Source: Paenibacillus dendritiformis
GTDB taxonomy: Bacteria; Bacillota; Bacilli; Paenibacillales; Paenibacillaceae
Length of the DNA stretch: 64,000 nt
Direction of reading: 5' to 3'
Assembly (NCBI RefSeq): GCF_945605565.1
Contig: NZ_OX216966.1
Span: forward strand, 1,609,501-1,673,500
Under the pieces are notes generated by a model that worked only from the letters and a program-made list of their open reading frames with translations, made no database searches and had not been told where the DNA came from. Both the position numbers and the translations under genes were made by a program. Within the stretch, counting starts at the first letter, position 1. Each line of letters opens with the position of its first letter. Below are positions 1 to 9,842 of this stretch, piece after piece.

Positions 1-915
1 AATGAAACCCCTACAGGAAATAAAGGATCAGCTACAAACGTAGAATCTAAGCCAGAAATTAATAATGATATAACTGATTGGCCAAGAACATTTAAGGATG
101 GATTAGGGAAAAATATTGTCATCAAGGAAAAGCCAAAAAACTTAGCAGCACTCTGGTATTTTTATCCCGAAATATTAGTTGCACTAGAAGAACCGCCCGC
201 TGCTTCAACTGAAAAAGAGTATCTCTCTTCTTTAATCTATTTAAAAGGAAAGTTGGATTCTACTGAAGAATTGGGCGATAAATTGTCTCCTAATATTGAA
301 AGTATTATTTCTATTGATCCCGATTTAATTCTTGCCACAGAAATTCATGCGGAACAATATGAGGCGCTAGAAAAAATTGCGCCCGTCATTACGCTAAAAA
401 CCAAGGACATCTATGAAGATTGGCAATATGGACTTCGTACCGTAGCCGAGATTATTGGCAAAGAAGATGAAGCGGAAAAAGTAATTGATCAAATGATGAA
501 CGAGATTACAACTGGGCGCGAAGCATTAAAGTCGATTGAAGGAGAATCAGTAGCACTTATAGTGTCTTGGGATGGAAAAACTTTCAATGTTCTAGGTGAA
601 GGGAACCCTGTCTATACATTGGCGTTTGATCAAGAAAAAGGGTTAGGGCTTACACCAGATGCTGCATTTAAAGGGAATAATAATGAATTTACTACGTTTG
701 AGGGGATTTCAACTATCGAAGCAGACCATATTTTTCTGATAGGTGAAATTACAAAAGAGAAAGCATTAATGAATAACTTAGAACAAAGTAATGTTTGGAA
801 TAGTCTTAACGCTGTAAAGAAAGGCAATGTCTATTTAATGGATACTTCCGCTATTACAGGCGGTCCATTAGCCACCGAATATGCACTACAGAATATAATA
901 AATTCCTTACAGTAA
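1..915 (+). CDS. Iron-siderophore ABC transporter substrate-binding protein (5' truncated by window)
   Basis: The reading frame is open from base 1, so the gene begins upstream and its lipoprotein signal is not visible; 304 codons are in the window. A low-complexity N/T/E/S linker (about residues 1-30) is followed by a type III periplasmic-binding fold. It shows the patterns of FecB/FhuD/YclQ-type proteins: an early 'NLAALW' strand, 'SPNIESIISIDPDLI', 'YEALEKIAPVITL' and a late 'GNVYLMD'. By family it would be tethered outside the membrane and deliver a ferric siderophore to a FecCD permease, which is not in the window. The internal TTG at 253 is not a believable start because the frame and homologous pattern continue upstream. 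The exact ligand cannot be told. Confidence 0.85.
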   Translation, partial: NETPTGNKGSATNVESKPEINNDITDWPRTFKDGLGKNIVIKEKPKNLAALWYFYPEILVALEEPPAASTEKEYLSSLIYLKGKLDSTEELGDKLSPNIESIISIDPDLILATEIHAEQYEALEKIAPVITLKTKDIYEDWQYGLRTVAEIIGKEDEAEKVIDQMMNEITTGREALKSIEGESVALIVSWDGKTFNVLGEGNPVYTLAFDQEKGLGLTPDAAFKGNNNEFTTFEGISTIEADHIFLIGEITKEKALMNNLEQSNVWNSLNAVKKGNVYLMDTSAITGGPLATEYALQNIINSLQ

Positions 916-968
916 CTCTATTCAATTTGCTGTATCAGTATAGTAGGACAAAAATAGGAGGAATTAAG

Positions 969-1307
969 ATGTACTACCAATCCATTCAACTGAAAAACGA
1001 GTTTTCTAAAATGAACGATTATTGGTCCCCAAAAGTTATTGGTGAAATAAATGACTATCAATTAAAGATTGTTAAAATTGCTGGCGATTTTGAATGGCAT
1101 AATCATGAAGGTGATGATAAGGTATTTATCGTGCTTGAAGGGGAGATGTTTATTGATTTTCGTGATGGACAGGTGAAGGTTTCAAAAGGTGAGCTTTTTA
1201 TTGTCCCAGGAGGATTTGAACATAAGCCTTTTGCTGAAAAGGAATCTCACATCATGTTAATAGAGCCTAAGCGTGGAGTTGACACTGCCGATACTAATAC
1301 TGAATAA
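969..1307 (+). CDS. Small cupin-domain protein
   Basis: A 112-residue single-domain cupin. The metal-binding cupin motif 1 is visible as 'WHNHEGDDKVFIVLEGE' (His, His, Glu) and motif 2 as 'PGGFEHKPFA' (His), so a bound metal ion is likely. ATG 969 is chosen because a good AGGAGG-like site (954-962) precedes it; an in-frame codon at 927 has none. It lies about 50 bases after the binding-protein gene, so co-transcription is possible. Small cupins of this kind are often isomerases or ligand-binding proteins; no specific reaction can be assigned. Confidence 0.8.
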   Translation: MYYQSIQLKNEFSKMNDYWSPKVIGEINDYQLKIVKIAGDFEWHNHEGDDKVFIVLEGEMFIDFRDGQVKVSKGELFIVPGGFEHKPFAEKESHIMLIEPKRGVDTADTNTE

Positions 1308-1350
1308 CAACTGGCAGTGATAATTGAACGGTTGTTTAATACTCGACTTC

Positions 1351-1697
1351 GGCTGTGTCATTATTGCTAAATTGCTGGAACTTGCGTTCTCGGTGGCCGT
1401 GAATGTGTTTATAGACGATCTGCTGCTCGACGCTAAATGGGATCTTGATCATCTGGGTTTCCATTGAGGTTTATATGCGCCCAATACGTTTCTAATGTAT
1501 ATCGTCAACTATTGGGGCTATTTGCACTGCATCAATATTCAACCGGAAATGCGGAGAAAGTTGTTTTTACATATTCAAAAGCTTCATTTCGACAATGCGG
1601 AAACCGGGCATTTGGTTGGCTGACTGACCAATGATATGAATATGATCGGTGAAGTGGAGCACCATGGTCCGGAGGAACTGTTTATTGCCGTCATCTG
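1351..1697 (+). pseudogene. Remnant of an ABC multidrug-exporter (MsbA/LmrA-type) membrane domain
   Basis: No intact frame exists, but two stretches of translation match the N-terminal half of a fused exporter. First comes a hydrophobic piece reading 'IIAKLLELAFSVAVN'. After stops and a frame change come 'EMRRKLFLHIQKL', 'FDNAETGHLVG' and 'LTNDMNMIGEVEHHGPEEL', the classic coupling-helix region of these exporters. In-frame TGA codons interrupt it at least three times. The ATP-binding half is absent. It is a dead fragment next to a transposase remnant. Confidence 0.7.
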
Positions 1698-1863
1698 ACG
1701 TTTCGCACCCTACTGATGCAAACGGAAAACATTTCAGCTATTTTTTTAATCCGGAATGAATGAGCAGCCTAAACCAACCATGGACTTACTGGCTCAACCA
1801 TCATCAATGAGAACAAACGGCCATTCTGTACGAAAACCAGTGACTTATGTTCGGATCACGCTC

Positions 1864-3059
1864 CTACATAGATCGATTCATCCAGCCAAACATGGCTAAC
1901 AATCGCCGCTGCTCCGACTTCAGCGGTTGACCCAGTTGACGATACCGGCTGCCATCGGGGATACGAAATACAACGACCTGCACATATTCGAGCAGGCGAA
2001 AAATCTCCCGCGTCGTCGGCTGGACCAGTTTCCGTTTGGTGGTAGCGATTAGAGGATTCCGTCCTTGCCTTGAATGGTATGGTAGACCAACAGTGCGATC
2101 AGAAATAAGTAGCCAAGCACTTCCACTCGATGTGGCTTCTTCAGGTAGATTTCATCGACAAAATAAGGATCCTTCAAAATCGAAAAGTTGCACTCGACTC
2201 GAATTTGTCCTTTGTACGTTTGTAATAGCGCCGCCGAATCCATCGCTCTCCCCTGAAACTCCGTAGGTACCGTAGACACCAGCACAAATCGGGACGCCCT
2301 TCGGCGGGCGGCCTGAATCGCTTCTTCATTGGGCAGAACCGGATCAAACACCAGTTTGTAGCGCGTGACGATTTCGGGTACTGCCCCTTTCTTCGGGCGA
2401 CCTTGTGGACGCAGGATGTCTTCGTAGCTCCCGATTCGTCCTTCTAATTGATGAAAGGTCAGCGGGTGGTCGATCAGCCATTGTTTCAACGCGCTCTGCG
2501 CGTCGTGTTCGCAATGAAACACGCGCTTCGCTTGCGCCCCGATCGCTGCCATCACGCATTCGCGTTCTTGGTTCACCTGCTTCTCCAGCGCCTGTTTCAC
2601 GATCTTCAAGTTATTGCCGCCGCGCGTAATCAGGTACGCTTTGGCCTGCCGGACTTGATCCAACGTTTCGCGCGTCATCGCTGCAGAATCGGCAACGTAG
2701 ATAAAGCCTTGCAAATTCACCCTTTGCCGTTGGGCATCGAGTTTCTGGAGCACTTCGGGATTCCAGGATTTATCGCTTTTATTCCCATCATGGACATCGC
2801 CATAGACCGGACGACCTTGTCCGTCTACGATAAGACCAAACTGAAACTGTTTATCTCCATGGCGGTCGCAGCTGTAACCTTCCGTAATGAGTAAATCGCC
2901 TTCCTCAGCATCCTTGTAAGCGCCGTATACCGATTTACTGGTTGTATCGCTGTGAAAGGCCAGCACTGTATCGGGGTTGTACTGCCATGCTTCTAGCGCC
3001 AATGTCGAATACAGTTCATGCACTCTTGCATCGCTGATCCGATCCAGATGCCTGGCCAA
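1864..3059 (-). mobile_element. IS1634-family (IS4-like DDE) transposase, truncated and frameshifted
   Basis: The minus strand encodes 336 residues ending at 2049. These carry the DDE-transposase core typical of IS1634: 'LAFHSDTTSKSVYG', 'FQFGLIVDGQGRPVYGDVHDGNKSD', a 'YVADSAAMT' strand with the second Asp, and a late region with 'CNFSILKDPYFVDEIYLK' around the Glu. After the stop, the reading continues in another frame as 'KRKLVQPTTREIFRLLEYVQ' down to a TAG at 1864-1866, so a 2-base frameshift near 2045 has split the C-terminus. The N-terminal part usual for the family (roughly 150 residues or more) is missing: at 3060 the sequence switches abruptly to a serine recombinase. Terminal inverted repeats were not identified. 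The element is probably inactive. Confidence 0.8.
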
Positions 3060-3065
3060 GGCATT

Positions 3066-4157
3066 TTTTTTGAGAAAGAAAATATTAATACTTTGACGAT
3101 GGACGGGGAGTTATTGCTTACAATCCTCAGTTCAGTAGTACAGCAAGAGGTTGAGAATATTTCATCAGTTGTTAAACTGGGCTTGAAAATGAAAATGCAG
3201 CGCGGTGAACTCGTAGGGTTCCAAAGCTGCCTTGGGTATGACTACGACCCCACTACCAAAAAATTTCAGTAAATGAGGAAGATATTTTGTTCAGACGTGG
3301 AAAGCCGCGTGGGAAACTTGAAAAAGGCAGTAAACGCGAAAAATTCATCAGGAAGTTTACATTCAGTTGCAAACTGGAATGTGGATTCTGTGGTAAAAAC
3401 TATTCCCGAAGAAGTTGGAATAGCAGGACGGTTTACGCAAAAGTTATTTGGCAATGTGTCACTTTTTCGAAAAAGGGAAAAAGGTATTGCCCGCATTGTA
3501 AGGGAATTGAGGAAACCATAATTGAGGGGGCGTTTGTTGAAACATATAATCGGGTATGCGGCAATCATAAGGACGTATTAGATGAACTGTTGTTAAGAAT
3601 GGAGTCCGTGCTTGGTGATAAACAGCCATTCCAAACATTTAAATAAAGTGAAGCACGAAATTCAAGCCATGGAACAAAAGCGTTCTAATCTGATTAACCT
3701 TCATCTTGACGAGAAAATTGATCGCTCCACGTATGAGCGAAAATATAATGAACTGGAGTCCACGTTAACGGAATTAATTGAAGCAAGCGAGCAATTGGAG
3801 GCGGCGGCTCAAGAAGAAATTGATGTTGAAAAGAGGGTGCAGCACTTTCGTAATGTGCTTCAATCCAATACGGTTCTTTCGGAATTTGATCGAAATGTAT
3901 TCGAAAGTGTCATTGAAAAGGTTATAGTGGGAGATGAGCAAGAAGACGGGAGCGTAGAGCCGTATCAGTTAACATTTGTATTCAAAACGGGATTAAAGAG
4001 CGCTATGCAATGCAAAGGCGGAAGGCAAGAACCAAAAAAGCTAACAGTAGCGGAGAGGAGTGATGTATGTCCCCATGTCCCAAACAACACATGTGGAGTG
4101 CTGTGTGTCGCTCGTGAGGAAATCGTAGAGCCACATTTACCTTTCACTGTTAAATAA
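3066..4157 (+). pseudogene. Large serine recombinase pseudogene (5' truncated, frameshifted)
   Basis: Three frames together give the middle and end of a site-specific large serine recombinase. 'FFEKENINTLTMDGELLLTI' and 'VKLGLKMKMQRGELVGF' are the end of the catalytic domain and the start of the recombinase domain. A zinc ribbon follows with paired cysteines ('CGFCG' and 'CPHC', about 3370-3500), then a coiled-coil region ('EIQAMEQKRSNLINLHLDEK', 'YERKYNELES'), then a C-terminal 'SVIEKVIVG' strand. The catalytic serine domain is missing, removed at the junction with the transposase at 3060. Frame changes occur near 3275 and 3610-3650. By family the intact enzyme would integrate or excise a prophage, ICE or spore-gene element. 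No att sites were recognised. Confidence 0.8.
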
Positions 4158-4216
4158 ACGGGTGCAATTTCTTTTTTTCTGAAGCAAGCTTCAGTTAATT
4201 AAATTAATGAATCGAG

Positions 4217-4250
4217 CGGAGCAGCCATTTAGAGGTTGCTCCGTTTTTTT
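4217..4250 (+). terminator. Rho-independent terminator
   Basis: A 10-bp stem (4217-4226 with 4234-4243) closes a 7-base loop and is followed by seven T. It lies after the recombinase pseudogene and before the ABC operon. The stretch 4251-4443 holds nothing else I can name. Confidence 0.8.
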
Positions 4251-4443
4251 GCGAGCAAATCGGCGAGATCAAACTCCTTCTGGAGACCGATAACAAAATA
4301 CATCGGATGCAGGATGCAACTTTTTCGGTTTGGTATATTATGGAAGTAGAGTGCGAGGAGGTCGATTACTAGCTGATCTCAGACTGGGTGCACGGCGGAA
4401 CTACTTACCTGTACCGTATGACAATAACGAGGAGATGGAATAA

Positions 4444-5148
4444 GTGAAAAAGTTAATCGAATTCAAAAAAGTAACGAAAGAATACAAAATAGGAGAAGTG
4501 CCAATCAAGGCCCTTGATGGTGTTGATTTTTCCATATCAGAGGGAGAATTCGTCGTTATTTTGGGTGCAAGCGGTGCCGGTAAAAGTACGATTTTGAATA
4601 TACTTGGCGGTATGGATACGGCTACTTCAGGTCAAGTGTTTGTTGGTGATCAAGAAATAACAAGATTTAACGAAAAAAAATTAACAGAATATCGCGGTGA
4701 GAAAGTTGGCTTTGTATTTCAATTCTATAACTTAATTCCGAATTTAAACGCGCTAGAAAATGTTGAATTTGCCACGGAAGTATGTAAAAACCATCTGGAT
4801 GCGAAAGATATTTTACATAAAGTTGGATTAACGAATCGCATCAAAAACTTCCCTTCCCAGCTCTCTGGAGGAGAACAACAAAGAGTTGCTATCGCGAGAG
4901 CTGTTGCCAAAAATCCTTTACTTTTACTGTGTGATGAACCAACCGGAGCTTTGGATTATGTGACAGGCAAGGCCGTCTTAAAGCTTCTTCAAGATTTGAA
5001 CAGGGAAACGAAAAAATGCGTCGTTGTGGTCACCCATAATTCCGCAATCGCTCCTATGGCTGATAAAGTTATCAAGGTTAAAAGCGGAATGATAGAAAGC
5101 ATTACGATGAATGATGAGAAACAAAGTGTTGAAGGGATTGAGTGGTAA
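4444..5148 (+). CDS. ABC transporter ATP-binding protein (MacB/LolD-type)
   Basis: A 234-residue ATPase of the lipoprotein-export/antimicrobial-peptide type. Walker A 'GASGAGKST' is at about 41-49, the Q-loop 'FVFQFYNL' near 94, the signature 'LSGGEQQR' at about 141-148, Walker B 'LLLCDEP' at 161-167, and the switch His in 'VVVTHN' near 199. The start is GTG 4444 behind a GAGGAG site. Its stop lies inside the first codons of the permease gene, so the two are translationally coupled. Family proteins power FtsX-like permeases that act on substrates in the membrane or at the cell surface, often peptides or lipoproteins; the substrate is unknown. Confidence 0.9.
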   Translation: MKKLIEFKKVTKEYKIGEVPIKALDGVDFSISEGEFVVILGASGAGKSTILNILGGMDTATSGQVFVGDQEITRFNEKKLTEYRGEKVGFVFQFYNLIPNLNALENVEFATEVCKNHLDAKDILHKVGLTNRIKNFPSQLSGGEQQRVAIARAVAKNPLLLLCDEPTGALDYVTGKAVLKLLQDLNRETKKCVVVVTHNSAIAPMADKVIKVKSGMIESITMNDEKQSVEGIEW

Positions 5149-7475
5149 TTATGAAATTAATTTTGAAATTAGTAAGGGATATCAAACAATCTATAGGCCA
5201 GTTTCTAGCCTTTGTTTTGGTTGTCGCGGTAGGAGCTTTTTTCTATGCGGGGCTAGTCACTTTGAGCGACAATCTTAGCACCTATACGAAGGCTTACTTT
5301 GAAGAACATAATTTAAGCGACTTGAATGTATATTACAGCCAAATTTCCAAAGATGATGTGGCTGGTTTAAGCGAAATGGAAGGTATAAATAAAATAGAAG
5401 GACGTTATACCTTTGATGCCACGCAAGCCGTTGAAGATGATAAAGCTTCATTAAAAATTCATTCGATCCCTGTAAACAATGAAATAAATACGCCTGCTGT
5501 AATTGAGGGCAGTATCCCGTCAAAAAAAGGCGAGATCTTATTAGATTCCCATTATGCAAAAGAACATCATTTTCATGTCGGTGATAAAATCAGTATAAGT
5601 ACGAATGGAAGAAGTTTTAATTTTACAATTAGCGGCTTGAGCGAAAATGTTGAATATGCCAAAAAAAACGCAACACAAGACCATAAAGCCTACGGAATAG
5701 CTTATATTGCCGAAGAAACAATACCTGAAATCGCAGACAGCTTTTACTACAATGAAATCATGATTGATGCTCAAGAAGGTTACAATATTGAGATCTTAGG
5801 TCAATCCATTGAAGCACAATCCAAACAACTTCCTTATTTGGATCAAGTAAGTAAAGAACGGACTTTCAACTATTCTCAAATCAATCAAACGATACATAAT
5901 AATAAATTGATGAGTAAGGTTATCCCTTTCGTTCTCTTTTTGATTGAAGCGCTTATCCTATTTCTTACCATGTCGAGGATTATAGATTCGCAAAGAAATC
6001 AGGTAGGTATTATGAAGGCTTTGGGTGTAAAAAATAGAAACATCATGCTTCATTACATGGGATACCCTGTGCTCGTAGGTATAATCGGTTCCATCCTAGG
6101 TTGTGCCATTGCCGCTGTTGTATTTATTCCATTAGTAACGGAGTCGATTGCAAGGGCCTACTCTCTGCCTGGCATTACATTCTCACTTTCATTATTTTCT
6201 GTCATTCCCCCCATCATTTTCTCTAGTGCTTTTGGAATTCTGTCATGTTACTTAAGCGGCAGAACCATATTAAATGAACGTGCCGCTCAGGCTATGCGTC
6301 CGAAACCGCCAAAGAAGATGAAAAAGCTATTAATTGAAAGAGTTCCGGGTATTTGGAGTCATATTTCCTACAGTTACAAGCTCATTTTGAGAAATATATT
6401 TTTAAATAAACCTAAAGCTTTAGCGAGCTCAATTGGTGTTGTTATCAGCACTGTTTTATTGATAACTGCTTTTGGCACTCAAACGGCCTTGCTAAAAGTA
6501 GCTAACCAAATTGAAGATGTATATACGTATGATTTAAGAGTAGATTATACGATGGGAACATCACCTGATGCGGTAAAACTGCCCTCCGGTATTAAAAATA
6601 GTTATTTTTTATCCACTTTTCCTGTTGAATTCATAAAGGATGATGAAAAAGAAAATGCCACTTTAGTTGTTACTGAAAAAGAAAACAATCTCATTCATTT
6701 CTTTGACGAACATGACAATCGAATATTTTTAGAAAATAGTGGTGTGCTGGTCCCCAAATCTTATGCTGACAAATATCATATTGTGGAAGGGGATATCATC
6801 CAACTAAAGTTCACAGCACCAGAGCTTAAAAATAAAGCTGTAGATATGAAGGTTTTACATATATCTACACAGTATTCGAATCCGTCGTTTTATAGCACAC
6901 CCGATTATGTAAAGAGCTTTGACATAGACTACAGTCCAACCTCGCTTTTAGTTGAAGTAAATAGCTCTGCAGATCTGACAAGCGTTCGTAACTTCTTTGA
7001 ACAAGATCATCATGTAGATACCATTGCAGATAAGAATGATCTAAAGAAATCAGCTCAATATATTTTGAAACAAAACAGTTTTGTCTTTATCATGTTTATC
7101 ATTTGTGCCGTCATCCTCTCCTTTGGCGCCATATATACGATATCTTCCATAAACATTTATGAAAGGAATCGTGAGCTTGCAACACTGAAGGTATTAGGCT
7201 ACCAAAAAAACAAAATAAACAGACTTATATTTTTTGAAAACATCGTACTAACCACATTTGCGGTCATTGTAGCTTTACCGATAAGTGGCTATGTTTATAC
7301 AATTATTGTAAAGGCACTGTCTAGTACCCATCAACAAATCCCAGATAAGTTAAACATGGTTATCATGTTGGTTTCCATTATTCTTGCGTTCTTCCTTACC
7401 GTTCTATCTAACCTGCTGCTTAGGAGTAAAGTTACCAAAATAAATATGACTGAATCGTTAAAAAGTATAGAATAA
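5142..7475 (+). CDS. ABC transporter permease with two FtsX-like domains
   Basis: A 777-residue membrane protein with an N-terminal helix ('FLAFVLVVAVGAFFYAGL') and a large extracytoplasmic MacB-PCD-like domain (about 40-240). A first FtsX block (about 260-390) carries the motif region 'RNQVGIMKALGVKN'. A second helix and extracellular domain follow (about 425-640), then a second FtsX block (about 650-770) with 'NRELATLKVLGYQKNKI'. GTG 5142 overlaps the ATPase stop and has GAAGGGA just upstream; ATG 5151 is the alternative. The pair makes a complete two-gene ABC system. The two-block layout resembles SalY/YknZ-like and lipoprotein-release permeases. No adjacent sensor kinase of the bacitracin type is present. 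Confidence 0.88.
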   Translation: MVIMKLILKLVRDIKQSIGQFLAFVLVVAVGAFFYAGLVTLSDNLSTYTKAYFEEHNLSDLNVYYSQISKDDVAGLSEMEGINKIEGRYTFDATQAVEDDKASLKIHSIPVNNEINTPAVIEGSIPSKKGEILLDSHYAKEHHFHVGDKISISTNGRSFNFTISGLSENVEYAKKNATQDHKAYGIAYIAEETIPEIADSFYYNEIMIDAQEGYNIEILGQSIEAQSKQLPYLDQVSKERTFNYSQINQTIHNNKLMSKVIPFVLFLIEALILFLTMSRIIDSQRNQVGIMKALGVKNRNIMLHYMGYPVLVGIIGSILGCAIAAVVFIPLVTESIARAYSLPGITFSLSLFSVIPPIIFSSAFGILSCYLSGRTILNERAAQAMRPKPPKKMKKLLIERVPGIWSHISYSYKLILRNIFLNKPKALASSIGVVISTVLLITAFGTQTALLKVANQIEDVYTYDLRVDYTMGTSPDAVKLPSGIKNSYFLSTFPVEFIKDDEKENATLVVTEKENNLIHFFDEHDNRIFLENSGVLVPKSYADKYHIVEGDIIQLKFTAPELKNKAVDMKVLHISTQYSNPSFYSTPDYVKSFDIDYSPTSLLVEVNSSADLTSVRNFFEQDHHVDTIADKNDLKKSAQYILKQNSFVFIMFIICAVILSFGAIYTISSINIYERNRELATLKVLGYQKNKINRLIFFENIVLTTFAVIVALPISGYVYTIIVKALSSTHQQIPDKLNMVIMLVSIILAFFLTVLSNLLLRSKVTKINMTESLKSIE

Positions 7476-7513
7476 TGTGACAGGTTCGCTTAAATAAATT
7501 ATGTTTTTCATTC

Positions 7514-7543
7514 GTCCAAGGTGTATAATACTTGGACTTTTTT
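7514..7543 (+). terminator. Rho-independent terminator after the ABC operon
   Basis: A 7-bp perfect stem (GTCCAAG 7514-7520 with CTTGGAC 7531-7537) with a 10-base loop, followed by a run of T. Confidence 0.8.
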
Positions 7544-7816
7544 ATCGGATTGTGTATACCTAAGCTGTATTAACCTTGACGAGGTGATGCGGGATGTGGT
7601 TGCTATTGAGCACAAGTGATCCGTACACGGTCAATTCCCTTTTTGGTATGATTTAACTAGATTGATGTCGAAATATGATGAGAAGATGAAAATCGTTATA
7701 TTCATAACGGCTTGGGACGGATCTATTATGACGATCAGATCGGCAGTCACACCATGTCGACATGTTGGGGACGTTACAGCTACGAGCAGAATTCTGATTC
7801 CGGGAGAGGTGTTACG

Positions 7817-8353
7817 ATGAGTATTGGATTGAATGAGATATGGGATAGAAAAATCCCTGCGGATGATATGGATTTAGCGGAATTGTCCGATAAAATATGG
7901 GAGATCGGCGAACTGGATGCCATTCAAGAGAAGGTGTCGCCGGAGTTATTTCAACTTCACATCGCCATCAATATGATCGGCAACTGGCAGTCGGATGGCT
8001 GGGACGGTATCATTGCCTATCAGCCGCATCTCGTGCCGTATATTTCCGAGGTGTTGGCGAAATTTGGCTTGCAGCATTTGCAGCATGCTTTTGACGAAGT
8101 CATTGCCATTTTCCCTGATTTCATTACCTTTGAAGATGGTTCACTTTATTGTGACATGATCAACTTTCTGCATAATATGCGACTTAAGGTAAGTGACGAA
8201 CGTTTGAATGCGTACACGCAAGAAGAGCGTCAAGCCATGGTGAAGCAATATCAGGAAAAGCTCGATCAATTGGAAAAAATGACGGGGCCCCTATGGGGAT
8301 ATGGCAGCCCTATGGACGGTTGGGCCATGATCTTCGATTATATTCAGGCATAG
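7817..8353 (+). CDS. DUF4375 (DMP19-like) family protein
   Basis: About 178 residues, mostly helical and acidic. The pattern of 'LHIAINMIGNWQSDGWDGI', 'LVPYISEVLAKFGLQ', 'AFDEVIAIFP' and a C-terminal aspartate-rich loop is typical of the DUF4375 domain, which also occurs in the DNA-mimic protein DMP19. The start is ATG 7817 because GGGAGAGG (7802-7809) sits 7 bases before it; the frame is open further up (to 7712) without a ribosome site. A 44-codon overlapping frame (7686-7820) ends in an ATGA overlap with this start and could be a remnant. Function is unknown; family members turn up near immunity and toxin genes. Confidence 0.65.
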   Translation: MSIGLNEIWDRKIPADDMDLAELSDKIWEIGELDAIQEKVSPELFQLHIAINMIGNWQSDGWDGIIAYQPHLVPYISEVLAKFGLQHLQHAFDEVIAIFPDFITFEDGSLYCDMINFLHNMRLKVSDERLNAYTQEERQAMVKQYQEKLDQLEKMTGPLWGYGSPMDGWAMIFDYIQA

Positions 8354-8372
8354 GACGCAAGAGGGGGATTAC

Positions 8373-8417
8373 ATGCAAAAAATAGAAACGTTATATAAAC
8401 AGCGCTTCGGAGAATGA
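8373..8417 (+). pseudogene. Truncated start of an unidentified gene (14 codons)
   Basis: A strong GAGGGGG site precedes ATG 8373, but the frame stops after 14 codons ('MQKIETLYKQRFGE'). This looks like the beginning of a small immunity-type gene (possibly SMI1-like) whose remainder has been deleted. The 140 bases up to 8556 show nothing else. Confidence 0.25.
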
Positions 8418-8556
8418 AATTAGGAAACCAGGTTGATGGGAATGATCGCGTGCTACATGTAAGACTTTACTTTTTAAAAGCACTTCCACTTCTGTAATCC
8501 GCTTCGCTTTGATCATTATGTCACGGATTCAGGATCATAGACTGAGAGGTATAACT

Positions 8557-9645
8557 ATGAAAAAATTCTTAAAAATTTTCTCTATTACTATTCTTGTTAT
8601 TGTAATCGTCTCTATAATGGCTTTGCCATTATTTGGACGTAACAACCATAGTAATTTATCTGGAAGCGTTTCTGATAAAATCGATCAATATTTGACAAAT
8701 GAAAAATTTCAAGGAACCGTCCTAATTGCAAAGGAAGGTGAAATTTTATTTGAAAAAGGTTATGGATTGGCAGCCACTGATTTACCAAATAGCCCAAGCA
8801 CGCTCTATCAGATTGCTTCATTATCGAAAACATTCACTGCAGTAGCAGTCATGCAACTAGTAGAAAAGGAACTTCTACACTTAGATAATCCAATTTCGCA
8901 ATACTTTCCGGACTTTCCGAATGGAGAGTCTATTACAATAAGTCATCTGCTAAGTCATAGCTCGGGAATTCCGGATTATCTAAAGGCGAATTTCAAATTT
9001 GACTACAGCCAAGAATGGAATCCAAATGATATTGTAAAAATCGTTAGCGATTCTGAATTAGAGTTTACCCCAGGTAAAAGCTTTCGTTATAGTAATACTG
9101 GTTATGTGATGTTAGGACTTATTGTTGAAAAAGTCAGCGGACAGTCATATGCAAATTACATAGAAGAGCATATTTTTAAGCCAAGCAACATGTCTCATTC
9201 TATGTTTACGGTTTCGGCTGGTATACCAAAAGCGGAAGGACATGTAGAGGGGAAAATCGGACCCTTCATGCATAATTCTGCAGCGTATGCAGCTGGGGAT
9301 ATCATTTCTACAGTTGAAGATTTAGAACGGTTTGACAGAGCTCTGCGTAATCATGTATTGATAAGCAAAGAAACATCAGAACTGATGAGTATGACGCATG
9401 CTAAAAAGTTTCCGTCTCAATATGGATATGGATGGTATACGCAAGATGTCATGGGGAAAAAGGCAGTTGGGCATCCAGGAGGATATCCAAGTGGTTTCCG
9501 TCATTATGTTACGCGGCTAATTGACGAGGAATTAACAGTGATCGTTCTTAGCAACGAGATGACGGTGAATTCAAAAAGAATCAACCGTAATCTTACATCC
9601 ATCGTTCTTCAGGAGCCAATTTGGATATGGGAGGAGCGACTTTAA
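8557..9645 (+). CDS. Serine hydrolase, class C beta-lactamase / penicillin-binding-like
   Basis: A 362-residue protein with an N-terminal membrane or signal helix (about residues 5-25). The catalytic SxxK is 'SLSK' (about 88-91), the second-element Tyr is in 'YSNTGY', and a 'HPGG' stands in the position of the KTG triad. This is the Pfam Beta-lactamase (AmpC/EstB/PbpE) family, which includes D-aminopeptidases, esterases and cell-wall remodelling enzymes; true resistance activity is not implied. ATG 8557 follows GAGAGG (8544-8549); a longer in-frame start at 8509 lacks a site. It is probably anchored outside the membrane and looks monocistronic. Confidence 0.88.
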   Translation: MKKFLKIFSITILVIVIVSIMALPLFGRNNHSNLSGSVSDKIDQYLTNEKFQGTVLIAKEGEILFEKGYGLAATDLPNSPSTLYQIASLSKTFTAVAVMQLVEKELLHLDNPISQYFPDFPNGESITISHLLSHSSGIPDYLKANFKFDYSQEWNPNDIVKIVSDSELEFTPGKSFRYSNTGYVMLGLIVEKVSGQSYANYIEEHIFKPSNMSHSMFTVSAGIPKAEGHVEGKIGPFMHNSAAYAAGDIISTVEDLERFDRALRNHVLISKETSELMSMTHAKKFPSQYGYGWYTQDVMGKKAVGHPGGYPSGFRHYVTRLIDEELTVIVLSNEMTVNSKRINRNLTSIVLQEPIWIWEERL

Positions 9646-9680
9646 TTAGATAAACCTTTTCTTTTAACATTTAATGGATG

Positions 9681-9710
9681 TTGACATTATCTGCTCTATT
9701 TTGCTAGTAT
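9681..9710 (+). promoter_or_regulatory. Sigma-A type promoter of the PyrR-controlled leader
   Basis: TTGACA (9681-9686) is a perfect -35 box and TAGTAT (9705-9710) a good -10, with 18 bases between. Transcription would start near 9717, giving a leader of about 235 bases before the MFS start codon. Confidence 0.7.
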
Positions 9711-9739
9711 GTATCACGAAATAAATTTTCCTTTAATAC

Positions 9740-9837
9740 AGTCCAGAGAGGCTGAAAAGGGCTACGTGATATTTTAAGGCTAATAATATCTATGTTTTCG
9801 CATGCCCTTTTGCCCTTTGTGCCAGAAGGGCATTTTT
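9740..9837 (+). promoter_or_regulatory. PyrR-type pyrimidine attenuator (binding loop, antiterminator, terminator)
   Basis: The binding loop AGTCCAGAGAGGCT (9740-9753) matches the PyrR RNA consensus ARUCCNGNGAGGYU and folds as AGUC/GGCU around the hexaloop. Directly after it, 9754-9762 can pair with 9804-9812 to form an antiterminator. The same right arm can instead pair as 9802-9809 with 9826-9833, a terminator followed by TTTTT. These alternatives exclude each other, the classic B. subtilis pyr arrangement. With UMP-bound PyrR the terminator would form and the downstream transporter would be shut off. pyrR itself is not in the window. Confidence 0.8.
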
Positions 9838-9842
9838 AGTAC

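Noticed and set aside
7712..7816. Upstream extension of the DUF4375-like gene
   Set aside because: Open but without ribosome site; GGGAGAGG clearly serves ATG 7817. The stretch may be a remnant of another gene.
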